In this document: positions 1 through 6,134 of the stretch, in pieces
How positions within the stretch are numbered: position 1 is the first letter of the stretch
How the letters are laid out: every line of letters begins with the position of its first letter
Origin: JBMOMT01 sp049324835
GTDB taxonomy: Bacteria; Chloroflexota; Anaerolineae; CAYNKW01
Assembly (NCBI GenBank): GCA_049324835.1
Contig: JBMOMT010000047.1
Coordinates: forward strand, 1 to 10,519
Direction of reading: 5' to 3'
Length of the DNA stretch: 10,519 bases
The notes under the pieces: model-generated
Told to the model about the DNA's origin: nothing
The model's database searches: none
The model's input: only the letters and a program-made list of their open reading frames with translations
Made by a program: the position numbers and the translations under genes

Positions 1-108
1 GACTATCATCTGACGCCGCTTTCCGAGTTACAGCTCAAGATACTTGCTCTGCTGGACTTGCCGGCAGAGATTTATACGCGGCTCGCACATTTTGCGATTC
101 CACCCTAA
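1..108 (+). CDS. C-terminal fragment of an unrecognised protein (5' end outside window)
   Basis: Frame 1 is open from the first base to a TAA at 106-108, giving 35 codons. The tail includes LTPLSELQLKILALLDLP and ends in AIPP. The stop lies two bases before the ATG at 111 of the next gene, so the two are probably co-transcribed and perhaps translationally coupled. The fragment is rich in Leu and looks like amphipathic helix, with no motif that I can assign to a family. The clean stop and the tight spacing to the next gene support it as a real gene end, but so short a piece cannot be given a function. Confidence 0.5.
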   Translation, partial: DYHLTPLSELQLKILALLDLPAEIYTRLAHFAIPP

Positions 109-110
109 AA

Positions 111-986
111 ATGAGCGAACCGAGAGATCACAAGCTGATGATGAAAAAAACGCTGATCGTCGGAACGGCTGTGGCGGCGCTGGCCATGGCTGTCATTGCC
201 TATGCGTTATTCAAGCCGCCAGAGGAGGCCAGCGGGCCACTTGAGGCGATTCCGGTGAGGGTCGAAACGCAGCAACCCGCCGCCGCCACATCGACACCGG
301 CCAACGTATCGACCGGATCGACGCCCACCGCCCTCCCACCACAAGAGGCCACAGCCACCCTACCGGCCGTAGAACCGGGCAAAGCCGCCGGAGAAACGCC
401 TGTCGCCGAGGCCACACCAACAGAGACCCAGAAACCAGATGCTGCGCCAGCTTTTACCATCTTTGAGATAGTTCAGGCAGAATCCGAGGCCCGTTTCAAG
501 ATCGATGAAGTGCTCCAGGGTGCACCCAAGACCGTGATCGGTATCACCGATCAGATCGCCGGCGAGATCGCCATCCATACCGGCGATCCACCTTTGGCCC
601 AGATCGGCACCATCCTGGTCAACGCGCGCACACTCACCACCGACAACGAGTTCAGGAACCGCGCCATCAAAAACCGGATTCTACAAACCGACACCTACGA
701 GTTTGTCACCTTTGCGCCCACCGAGATTCTGGGACTGCCCGCCAGTGTGAGCGTGGGCGAGAGCCTGGCCTTCCAGATCGTGGGCCATCTGACCGTGCGT
801 GATGTCAGCCGCCAGGTCGTTTTCGAAGCCACGGTCACCCCCGTCAGCGAAACCCGTCTGGAGGGCAGCGCCAGGACCACCATCCTGTATGCCGATTTCG
901 ACCTCTCTATTCCAGATTCACCCTCGGTGGACACGGTGGAGGATGAGGTGACTCTCGAGCTCGATTTTGTCGCCGTAGCCAGGTAA
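111..986 (+). CDS. Membrane-anchored YceI-family protein
   Basis: This 291-residue protein has a single hydrophobic segment at about residues 13-34 behind a Met-Met-Lys-Lys start region. A Pro/Thr/Ala-rich low-complexity linker follows (about 38-113). The C-terminal domain (about 114-291) has YceI hallmarks: an F-x-I-D-E-V-L-x-G strand, a G-x-I-x-G-E-I-A region, the NARTLTTDNEFRNRAIKNR stretch, the F-x-P-T-E-I strand and the G-x-L-T-V-R-D-V-S-R-x-V-x-F block. YceI domains form a lipocalin-like barrel, and known members bind isoprenoid-type lipids outside the cytoplasm. The layout suggests the barrel is held on the outer face of the membrane by a flexible stalk; the ligand is unknown. The ATG at 111 follows the upstream stop by two bases but lacks a clear Shine-Dalgarno sequence. 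ATGs at 138 and 141, behind a weak GAGAG, are equally credible and would remove the first 9-10 residues. Confidence 0.85.
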   Translation: MSEPRDHKLMMKKTLIVGTAVAALAMAVIAYALFKPPEEASGPLEAIPVRVETQQPAAATSTPANVSTGSTPTALPPQEATATLPAVEPGKAAGETPVAEATPTETQKPDAAPAFTIFEIVQAESEARFKIDEVLQGAPKTVIGITDQIAGEIAIHTGDPPLAQIGTILVNARTLTTDNEFRNRAIKNRILQTDTYEFVTFAPTEILGLPASVSVGESLAFQIVGHLTVRDVSRQVVFEATVTPVSETRLEGSARTTILYADFDLSIPDSPSVDTVEDEVTLELDFVAVAR

Positions 987-1029
987 AGCGCCGTTGGAGA
1001 GCGCCCTTTGCCGGCCGTTTTTTGCGCCA

Positions 1030-1079
1030 TCTCCATCAGCTCTCCACCGGTTTTCCATCTTTTTGAGTTACCCTATACA
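1030..1079 (+). promoter_or_regulatory. Distal promoter-like block A with 11-bp phased heptamers
   Basis: TCTCCAT-type sequences start at 1030 (TCTCCAT), 1041 (TCTCCAC) and 1052 (TTTCCAT), exactly 11 bp apart. After the last heptamer a -10-like TACCCT (1069-1074) sits at the same distance as in block B; a better-scoring TATACA (1074-1079) lies 5 bp further on. The stretch 1041-1089 matches 1220-1268 at 37 of 49 ungapped positions. There is no good -35 hexamer. Phased direct repeats replacing the -35 are typical of activation by OmpR/PhoB-type response regulators, which is inferred here and not shown. Confidence 0.4.
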
Positions 1080-1080
1080 C

Positions 1081-1178
1081 AGCGCGCAACCCCCTGAATG
1101 GTGATGCTGAAAGGAGGTGCACCGACCAAGTCTCTCCCCTGGCCCTCCTGCCCGAACATCCGGGCAGGAGGGCTTTTT
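1081..1178 (+). ncRNA. Candidate short terminated transcript / leader RNA
   Basis: If promoter block A is active, transcription would begin near 1081 and stop at the intrinsic terminator ending near 1178, giving an RNA of about 100 nt. It contains a perfect AAGGAGG (1111-1117) with no well-placed ATG after it. AGGAGG (1112-1117) is complementary to CCTCCT (1144-1149), which is also part of the left arm of the terminator stem. The RNA could therefore switch between sequestering that purine run and forming the terminator. It could be a small RNA, an attenuated leader of the gene at 1329, or just the 3' end of the YceI transcript. Only the terminator and the repeat homology are directly visible. 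Confidence 0.25.
1142..1178 (+). terminator. Strong intrinsic terminator
   Basis: A perfect 13-bp G+C-rich stem pairs 1142-1154 with 1161-1173. The loop is 6 nt (1155-1160) and five T follow (1174-1178). It lies 155 bases after the YceI stop and 42 bases before promoter block B, so it separates the YceI transcript (or a short RNA from block A) from the secreted-protein gene. Confidence 0.85.
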
Positions 1179-1219
1179 CACTCTCCGGGCCATCGCGGTC
1201 GGGAGCAGTTGGAATCTAT

Positions 1220-1253
1220 TCTCCATCGATTCTCCATTTTTTTGCGGTATACT
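1220..1253 (+). promoter_or_regulatory. Proximal promoter block B of the secreted-protein gene
   Basis: Two identical heptamers TCTCCAT at 1220-1226 and 1231-1237 are 11 bp apart. Exactly 10 bp after the second comes TATACT (1248-1253), a 5/6 match to the -10 consensus. The -35 position (about 1225-1230, ATCGAT) matches poorly. Direct heptamers with 4-bp spacers overlapping the -35 and ending about 10 bp before the -10 is the geometry of Pho-box-like response-regulator promoters. The expected transcript start is near 1260, about 70 bases upstream of the ATG at 1329. Confidence 0.55.
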
Positions 1254-1328
1254 AGCATCAGCGCGCAAGGAAAAACTTCAGGGGATTCTACCCAATCGAA
1301 ATTTCGTTGAAAAACAGGAGGCAAGAAC

Positions 1329-2039
1329 ATGCGTAAATTTTCCAAGATCGTAGCCGTGGCCGCGTTGGTGGCCGTCATAGGTGCAGGGGTTCTGGGTGTG
1401 GCCGTTTACGCCCAGGAATCCGATCCGGACACCCCCCTGGGGCAGATGGCCGATTACGTGGAGCGAGTGTTGGATACCATCGCTGCCAAACTGGGCGTGG
1501 AACGATCGGCCCTCGATACGGCCATAGACGAAGCCCAGCGGCAAGTCATCGAGCAGGCTGTGGAAGAGGGTCTGTTGACCCAGGACCAGGCCGACCGGGC
1601 GTTTGGTCGTCTCGATGAAGGCCAGGTCTTTGCTATGCCTTTTGGTCGGGGCGGAAAGGGCCATTTTGGTATGCGAGGCGGCCGGATGGGCGGTTCGCTG
1701 ACCCAGTGGCAAGACCTGGCCGAACAACTCGGCATGAGCATCGACGAGCTGGCTGCCGAGCTGGAAGCGGGCAAGACCATCACCGAGCTGGCCGAGGAAA
1801 AGGGCGTAGACCTGGAGGCGGTCCACCTCGAAGCCATGAAGGAGCGCATCCAGCAGGCCGTAGAAGATGGCACCCTCACCCAGGAGCAGGCCGACTGGCT
1901 GCTGCAAGGCCTGGAGCAGGGTTTTATGCCCGGCATGCGCGGCTTTGACTTTGGCGGGCGGGGTGGACGCAGCGATGGTTTCTGGGGCCTGAGAGGTTTT
2001 GGTGTTCAGGACTCGCTGCAAGAAGACTCTAACCTGTAA
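1329..2039 (+). CDS. Secreted two-repeat protein, YckD/DUF2680-like
   Basis: This 236-residue protein has a classical signal peptide: a positive start (MRKFSK), a hydrophobic core to about residue 25, and a likely cut after VYA at residue 28. The mature part has two similar units. Unit 1 (about 44-98) and unit 2 (about 126-199) each contain a helix pair with an AVE[ED]G-x-LTQ[DE]QAD core. Each is followed by a Gly/Arg/Phe/Met-rich tail (about 104-122 and 200-226). The LTQEQAD-type helical hairpin resembles small exported YckD/DUF2680 proteins, whose role is not established. There is no cysteine or catalytic motif; extracytoplasmic stress or metal-related binding is speculation. The start is firm: AGGAGG at 1316-1321 lies 7 bases before the ATG. 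Promoter block B drives the gene and the hairpin at 2059-2093 ends it, so it appears monocistronic. Confidence 0.8.
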   Translation: MRKFSKIVAVAALVAVIGAGVLGVAVYAQESDPDTPLGQMADYVERVLDTIAAKLGVERSALDTAIDEAQRQVIEQAVEEGLLTQDQADRAFGRLDEGQVFAMPFGRGGKGHFGMRGGRMGGSLTQWQDLAEQLGMSIDELAAELEAGKTITELAEEKGVDLEAVHLEAMKERIQQAVEDGTLTQEQADWLLQGLEQGFMPGMRGFDFGGRGGRSDGFWGLRGFGVQDSLQEDSNL

Positions 2040-2058
2040 AAAATCGGTTCCCGGCAAC

Positions 2059-2093
2059 AAGGGGCGAACAGATGGTTCGCCCCTTTTGTTTTT
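2059..2093 (+). terminator. Intrinsic terminator between convergent genes
   Basis: AAGGGGCGAAC (2059-2069) pairs perfectly with 2075-2085 around a 5-nt loop, and the T-rich run TTTTGTTTTT (2084-2093) follows on the plus strand. It starts 20 bases after the stop of the secreted-protein gene. On the minus strand the same hairpin stands downstream of the membrane-protein gene but has a poorer T tract, so it may act on that side only weakly. Confidence 0.85.
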
Positions 2094-2124
2094 GCGCGCA
2101 GAACGGCTCAGATACGACGGGCCC

Positions 2125-3519
2125 TTACCGTTGAAACGACCCGCGGCCAGCCAGCCAGGCGGCCAGGAAAAGCCATACCGCCAGCATGGTCGCGCCGATG
2201 CCAAGCTCGAAACCCAGCTCGGCCCAGGCCACCTCCTGGCCCAACCGACGAAACATGTAAAACTGCACCAGGACAAAAGCCAGGCTCGAACCCAACAACA
2301 GTCCCCAACCCACAACCTGGCGCAGCCAACCGCGCAGGCCGGTGCGGTCGGCGATGAGCAGCAGCATCAACACCGCCGAGAGGGTGGCCAGCACGTGCCA
2401 GTGCCCCACCAGAATGCCCCGCTCGATCTCGAACGGCCCGGCGCGAAAGGCATCGAGGTTGATGGCCACATAGACGCCGGGGCCAGTGACCACCAGGTTG
2501 ACAAAGATCAATTCGAAAAAGATGCCCAGGCGCACCGGATCGTGAAACAGGGCGGCGATGCGTTGCCCCAGCGAGGGTCGTTCGATGCCCAGCCGGATCA
2601 ATCGCTGGCGCACGATGCGCGCCAGGCCCCAGAAAGCCACGATGATGGCTCCGGGCAACAGGAACGCCGAACCCACGTTGATCAGCTTGTGCGCCTGCTC
2701 CCAAAACGTCACCGACCAGGTGGCCAGTGTGACGATGACCGTGCCAACGATGGTCAGCGGCACGGCCCATTGGTGCGCCCGACCCTGAACGTCGAAATAG
2801 CGGATGATCAACAGCAACAGGGCCACGTCTACCAGGGTGAGCATGATGTGTAAATGGGCAATGATGGCCAGTTCCAAGATGGTGTGCTCCAGCCGCACCA
2901 CGTCCTCGGCCAGAAAAGCCACAAAACCATTGCCAAAAAAGGCCGCCGCGCCGCCGCCCAAGACTGCCGAAACCAACACCAAGACGGTGGTCATAAAAAA
3001 AGCCAGCCGCTCCAGCGATAGACCTCTGAAGCGGGTATAGACCCCACCGGCGTGAACCTGCCCTCGTCCAGGCCAAAGCGCAACGGCCAGCAGAACCCCG
3101 GCATAAAACAGCAGCGATAGCCCCACCAGGAAAAGCCCGTGGGCCAGCCAGTTGCGGCCCCAATAACCAAACACAAACCCACCGCCGCTGCTCAGCATAT
3201 AACCCGCGGTCAGGGGGGGCAGGATGGCCCGTTTTTGTCCGGCCCGCACCGGCACCTGATCCAGGATGAAATAACCAATGGCAGCCACAAATGGCGCCGC
3301 CAGCAGGTGGTAAAGCATGACGATGCGCCCCGTTCGGCCCGTATCGCCCAGGGCGATGCCCAACCTGCCTGCCAGGCCCAACGAGCGCACCGGCCCGGAA
3401 AAGAGCGAGAGAAAGGCCACGATGAGGGCATCCCAGGCGACAGCAACGATCAGTAGACCTTCGGTTGCGCCAAACAGCCGACGAAAGCGTGAGGTTTGGG
3501 GCTCAACAGGTGTGGTCAT
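2125..3519 (-). CDS. Polytopic membrane protein, divergent haem-copper-oxidase-like
   Basis: The protein has 464 residues and about 12 hydrophobic helices. With the ATG at 3519 as residue 1, buried histidines fall at H71 in helix 2, H212 and H222-L-H224 in helix 6, and H373-W-H375 in helix 10. Subunit I of haem-copper oxidases also has 12 helices, a haem-ligand His in helix 2 and an HxH pair in helix 10, so the resemblance is structural. The HPEVY signature and the His-His pair of helix 7, needed for the copper site, are not seen. The helix 6 and helix 10 regions resemble each other (HxH-x3-TL-x2-V-x2-LLLI), suggesting internal duplication. I infer a b-type haem membrane protein of unknown activity; a non-haem transporter-like protein is possible. 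The ATG at 3519 has GGGAG 4 bases upstream; a GTG at 3582 would add 21 residues but has no such site. It appears to be a separate unit from the helicase operon upstream. Confidence 0.7.
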   Translation of the reverse strand: MTTPVEPQTSRFRRLFGATEGLLIVAVAWDALIVAFLSLFSGPVRSLGLAGRLGIALGDTGRTGRIVMLYHLLAAPFVAAIGYFILDQVPVRAGQKRAILPPLTAGYMLSSGGGFVFGYWGRNWLAHGLFLVGLSLLFYAGVLLAVALWPGRGQVHAGGVYTRFRGLSLERLAFFMTTVLVLVSAVLGGGAAAFFGNGFVAFLAEDVVRLEHTILELAIIAHLHIMLTLVDVALLLLIIRYFDVQGRAHQWAVPLTIVGTVIVTLATWSVTFWEQAHKLINVGSAFLLPGAIIVAFWGLARIVRQRLIRLGIERPSLGQRIAALFHDPVRLGIFFELIFVNLVVTGPGVYVAINLDAFRAGPFEIERGILVGHWHVLATLSAVLMLLLIADRTGLRGWLRQVVGWGLLLGSSLAFVLVQFYMFRRLGQEVAWAELGFELGIGATMLAVWLFLAAWLAGRGSFQR

Positions 3520-3609
3520 GGCACTCCCATCAATATCATGGTGAACGGCTTGGAATCGCCCAATCACCTGGATTCCTGACACCCTGCAGCACTGGCACAG
3601 CGCCCTAAC

Positions 3610-3622
3610 CCGGCCAGGCCGG
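3610..3622. repeat. Short perfect palindrome CCGGCC-A-GGCCGG
   Basis: A 6-bp inverted repeat around one central A lies in the 5' leader of the membrane-protein gene, about 90 bases upstream of its ATG. No T run follows on either strand, so it is not a typical intrinsic terminator. It could be an operator or just a G+C-rich coincidence. Confidence 0.25.
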
Positions 3623-3644
3623 AACCCATCAGGGAAATCTCACC

Positions 3645-3705
3645 ACCAAGACACAAAAAGTTCATACATCAAAACAAAAGAACCTGGTGCCTTTGCGCCT
3701 TTGGT
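3645..3705. repeat. Degenerate intergenic inverted repeat (ACCAAGACACAAA type)
   Basis: The left arm (3645-3663) reads ACCAAGACACAAAAAGTTC. The right arm (3680-3705), read on the minus strand, starts ACCAAAGGCGCAAAGGC and also ends in GGTTC. The arms are similar but not perfect and are separated by 16 A-rich bases. This ACCAA/ACACAAA pattern looks like the decayed remnant of a dispersed intergenic repeat. It occupies the gap between the helicase operon and the membrane-protein gene. Confidence 0.4.
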
Positions 3706-3733
3706 AAATTTCTTGCCCGGCGTGCAAGAATTT
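3706..3733 (-). terminator. Candidate terminator of the helicase operon
   Basis: On the minus strand AAATTCTTGC (3733-3724) pairs with GCAAGAAATTT (3716-3706) around a 7-nt loop, with one bulged base. It begins 13 bases after the TGA/TAA end of the last operon gene. The hairpin ends in ATTT rather than a long T run, so termination may be weak or need another factor. Confidence 0.4.
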
Positions 3734-3746
3734 CACCGGTAAGGTA

Positions 3747-6134
3747 CTAATGGCTGGTCAGCGTACCGACGATTTCGACGCCGCGCTCAGCCAGCAGGCG
3801 GCGCACCTGGGGCACATCATCCGGCCGGATGCGCGCCAGCCCGTGTTCTGCCAAAAAGACCTGCAAATAGGGCGCCAGCTCGGGGTCGGAGGTCAGCTCA
3901 CGCAAGGCGGCAGCATCTCGGAACTGGATCAGGGTCAATGTTTCCAGGCGAGCATCACCCAGGAACTTGCCCCAGGCCTTCATCGCTCTCACCGCCCAGC
4001 CCGGCAGCGGCCCGCGGTGCAGGTCGGTGAGCTCTTTGAGAATGTCGGGCACTGTCAGACCCCGCGAGAGCGCCTGCTGCACCGATTTCGGCGACAGCCA
4101 CCACTCACCATCGGGTTCCTGGCTGATAAAGTGACCCAACACGCCGAACAAAAAGATGCTGGGCACTTTGTGAGCAAAGACCACCCGCCCATCGTTGGTC
4201 AGGGTGAGGCAGGGCCGGCGGGCCTTGCCGGGGTGGATGGTGCGCGCCGGCGGCAGATCGTGCCGTTGTAACTGGCGTTCCAATTGATCCACGGCCTTTT
4301 TGTTGGGCTTGAGCAGCGCCACGGTGGGCGTCAGTCGGCGGCTGAGGTAGGCCGACAGACCGGCATCGGCCAGGAGACTGTCCATCACCGACGGCGACAC
4401 CGTTTGGGCCAGCGCGGTGCGGCGGTGAATGACGATACGCCGGTGCAGCGCTTCCCACTCTTCCAGCGTGCGGGCCACGTTCTGCGGCAGCGGCGCGCCG
4501 CTGGTCTCCTCCAGATACTCGGCGATACGCCTGGCGGTCCAGCCCTTTTGCTGCCCGACGTAGACCGACTGGCGCGTCAGCCGGTATTCGATGGCCCGTT
4601 CGGCGCTGATCCGCTCGGCGAACTGATCCAGCGTGGCCAGCACGTGATCGCTGATCGGATCCAGGGCAAAGATCTGAAAGTTGGGCTGGACGACGACCCG
4701 GCCCTGGTCGGTGGGAATATCGGGGGCCGGCCCCAGCCCCAGCAGCCAGGCGCCGATCTCGGTGAGGCGAAAAGCCGCCTTCTGCACCCTCACGCGTTCC
4801 GGTTCGGCCTGCCGCTTGCCAGAAGGCTGCTGGCTGAGCCCGGCGTAACCCAGATCGACCAGGCCCATCCAATACAACGGGCCGGCAACGACGTGGCGGA
4901 TGAACTGCGCTTCGACCATCTCCCAGCCCTGAGCCTCGTCCTGGATGGGCGAGAAACCCCAGCCCAGCGGATTACGATAGGCCGAGTAGGGGGTATCGTA
5001 GGCCGGCGAGTAGTAACCGTAACCATAGTAGCGCCGTTGCTGCGGCACCTCGCGGCTAAAGAGAAACTCGTAATCCAGCACGCGCATCCGATCCACCAGC
5101 CGCCGCAGGGCCACCCACTCGCCGGCAGGCATCTGCTGCAGGTGCTGCAGCACCTTTTTGCGGGCCGTGACGACAGGCGAGAGATCGGGAGCGGAGCCGG
5201 TCTGGATAATCAGGTTGGGCAGGTGATCCAGTTCGTTCCAAAAAGTGCCCTCGCGCCACGTTTCAAAAGTTTTTTGCAGCCGGGTCGGCGGAGGGTCGCC
5301 CCAGAACTCGGTGGTCTGTACGGCTTGTACTTCGGAACGGCCAGGGTGCACTTTGACCAGTCCCATCTCTTGCAGCAACAGCCGGATAAAGTGCAGGCGC
5401 GGGTTTTCCTTCTCTCCCATGCCTTTGCCCATGTCGCCGGACACCAGCAGCGTCTCACTGAGCTGTTTGAGCTGCCGTTTAAACACGTAGCCATGTTGTG
5501 TCAGTTGCGTTTCGTTGTCGCGCAAAAAACTCCAATAGAGGAACAGATCACGCTGAAAAGTGCGCGCCGAGGCTTCAGCTTCAATGTCGATGGCCGGGAC
5601 AGAGGTATCCTCTTGAAAAGTGACCGGCGGCAGATGGCGCAGAACCTGCGGTGGAATGACCAATCGGACGCCGGGCGCAAAGCCGACGGTGGTGGCATAA
5701 GGGTCGGCGTTGCCCTGGCTCAAGATCAGACCCAGGCAGGTGAGGCGCATGACGATGTCTTCGAAATAGGGCGAATCGTGGCGTTTGGGATCACCTTCCA
5801 CGCCACGCCAGGAGTCATGCCTGTCTTTGGACTGGGGGGACTCTTGTATCATACTCTCACGCAAGAGGGCCTGTTTGAGACGCTGACTGCTGGTGGCGCC
5901 GCCGAACAACAGCGTCAGATCCAACGCTCGACGCTCGCGGGCCGAAAGCTGAGGCAGAGTACGCTCCACGGCTTGCCGGTTGTAAAGTTTTTTGGCCAAA
6001 AGCCGCACGTGTGGGGCTTTACGGGTCGAGCCGACGTCGATAGCGTTCACTTCGGCCATCGCTTTGAGAACCTGAAAATTGTAGCTTTGAAGCACCTCTT
6101 CGATATTCATCACCGTACCTGAGAGGTTTCTCAC
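3747..6134 (-). CDS. Helicase-associated protein with two XPB-type accessory domains
   Basis: This 795-residue protein is the last of the three-gene operon. Residues 1-470 are mostly predicted helices, including a Tyr/Gly-rich loop (about 368-393). A short block F-R-L-T-E-I-G-A-W-L-L-G-L (455-467) precedes the first accessory domain. Two tandem copies of an XPB N-terminal-type domain (like Pfam Helicase_C_3) follow, at about 480-626 and 644-791. Both copies have the pattern [YW]-[RW]-L-[TS]-x2-S-x7-G-[LW]-T, with a Pro 19 residues after the Gly (G531/P550 and G692/P711). There is no Walker A or DEAH motif, so it is not itself a helicase; a scaffold or DNA-binding partner of the XPB protein is inferred. 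Mycobacterial XPB also has a neighbour with this domain. The GTG start at 6134 overlaps the previous stop as GTGA; the ATG at 6110 is an alternative. Confidence 0.85.
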   Translation of the reverse strand: MRNLSGTVMNIEEVLQSYNFQVLKAMAEVNAIDVGSTRKAPHVRLLAKKLYNRQAVERTLPQLSARERRALDLTLLFGGATSSQRLKQALLRESMIQESPQSKDRHDSWRGVEGDPKRHDSPYFEDIVMRLTCLGLILSQGNADPYATTVGFAPGVRLVIPPQVLRHLPPVTFQEDTSVPAIDIEAEASARTFQRDLFLYWSFLRDNETQLTQHGYVFKRQLKQLSETLLVSGDMGKGMGEKENPRLHFIRLLLQEMGLVKVHPGRSEVQAVQTTEFWGDPPPTRLQKTFETWREGTFWNELDHLPNLIIQTGSAPDLSPVVTARKKVLQHLQQMPAGEWVALRRLVDRMRVLDYEFLFSREVPQQRRYYGYGYYSPAYDTPYSAYRNPLGWGFSPIQDEAQGWEMVEAQFIRHVVAGPLYWMGLVDLGYAGLSQQPSGKRQAEPERVRVQKAAFRLTEIGAWLLGLGPAPDIPTDQGRVVVQPNFQIFALDPISDHVLATLDQFAERISAERAIEYRLTRQSVYVGQQKGWTARRIAEYLEETSGAPLPQNVARTLEEWEALHRRIVIHRRTALAQTVSPSVMDSLLADAGLSAYLSRRLTPTVALLKPNKKAVDQLERQLQRHDLPPARTIHPGKARRPCLTLTNDGRVVFAHKVPSIFLFGVLGHFISQEPDGEWWLSPKSVQQALSRGLTVPDILKELTDLHRGPLPGWAVRAMKAWGKFLGDARLETLTLIQFRDAAALRELTSDPELAPYLQVFLAEHGLARIRPDDVPQVRRLLAERGVEIVGTLTSH

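Noticed and set aside
987..1030. Possible terminator directly after the YceI stop, with TTTTTT at 1017-1022
   Set aside because: The six T are preceded by G+C-rich sequence (including a GCCGGC palindrome), but I could not form a convincing stem next to them; the hairpin at 1142-1178 is far better.
1098..1353. Small frames starting at 1098 and 1117 near the AAGGAGG
   Set aside because: They run through the terminator hairpin and promoter block B into the next gene, and the spacing from AAGGAGG to either start is wrong.
1278..2315. 345-codon minus-strand frame across the secreted-protein gene and two terminator/promoter regions
   Set aside because: It spans the terminator at 2059-2093 and the promoter region and lies opposite a gene with a signal peptide and an ideal ribosome-binding site.
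1999..3163. Overlapping long frames (plus 1999-2853 and minus 2108-3163) in the membrane-protein region
   Set aside because: Only the 2125-3519 frame gives a consistent series of hydrophobic helices with a good start; the others are Arg/Gln/Pro/Gly-rich shadows.
4284..6122. 612-codon open frame on the plus strand opposite the helicase-associated gene
   Set aside because: The minus-strand gene has recognisable domain copies and coupled starts. The opposite frame is rich in His, Arg and Gln with no recognisable fold, as expected of an antisense shadow in G+C-rich DNA.
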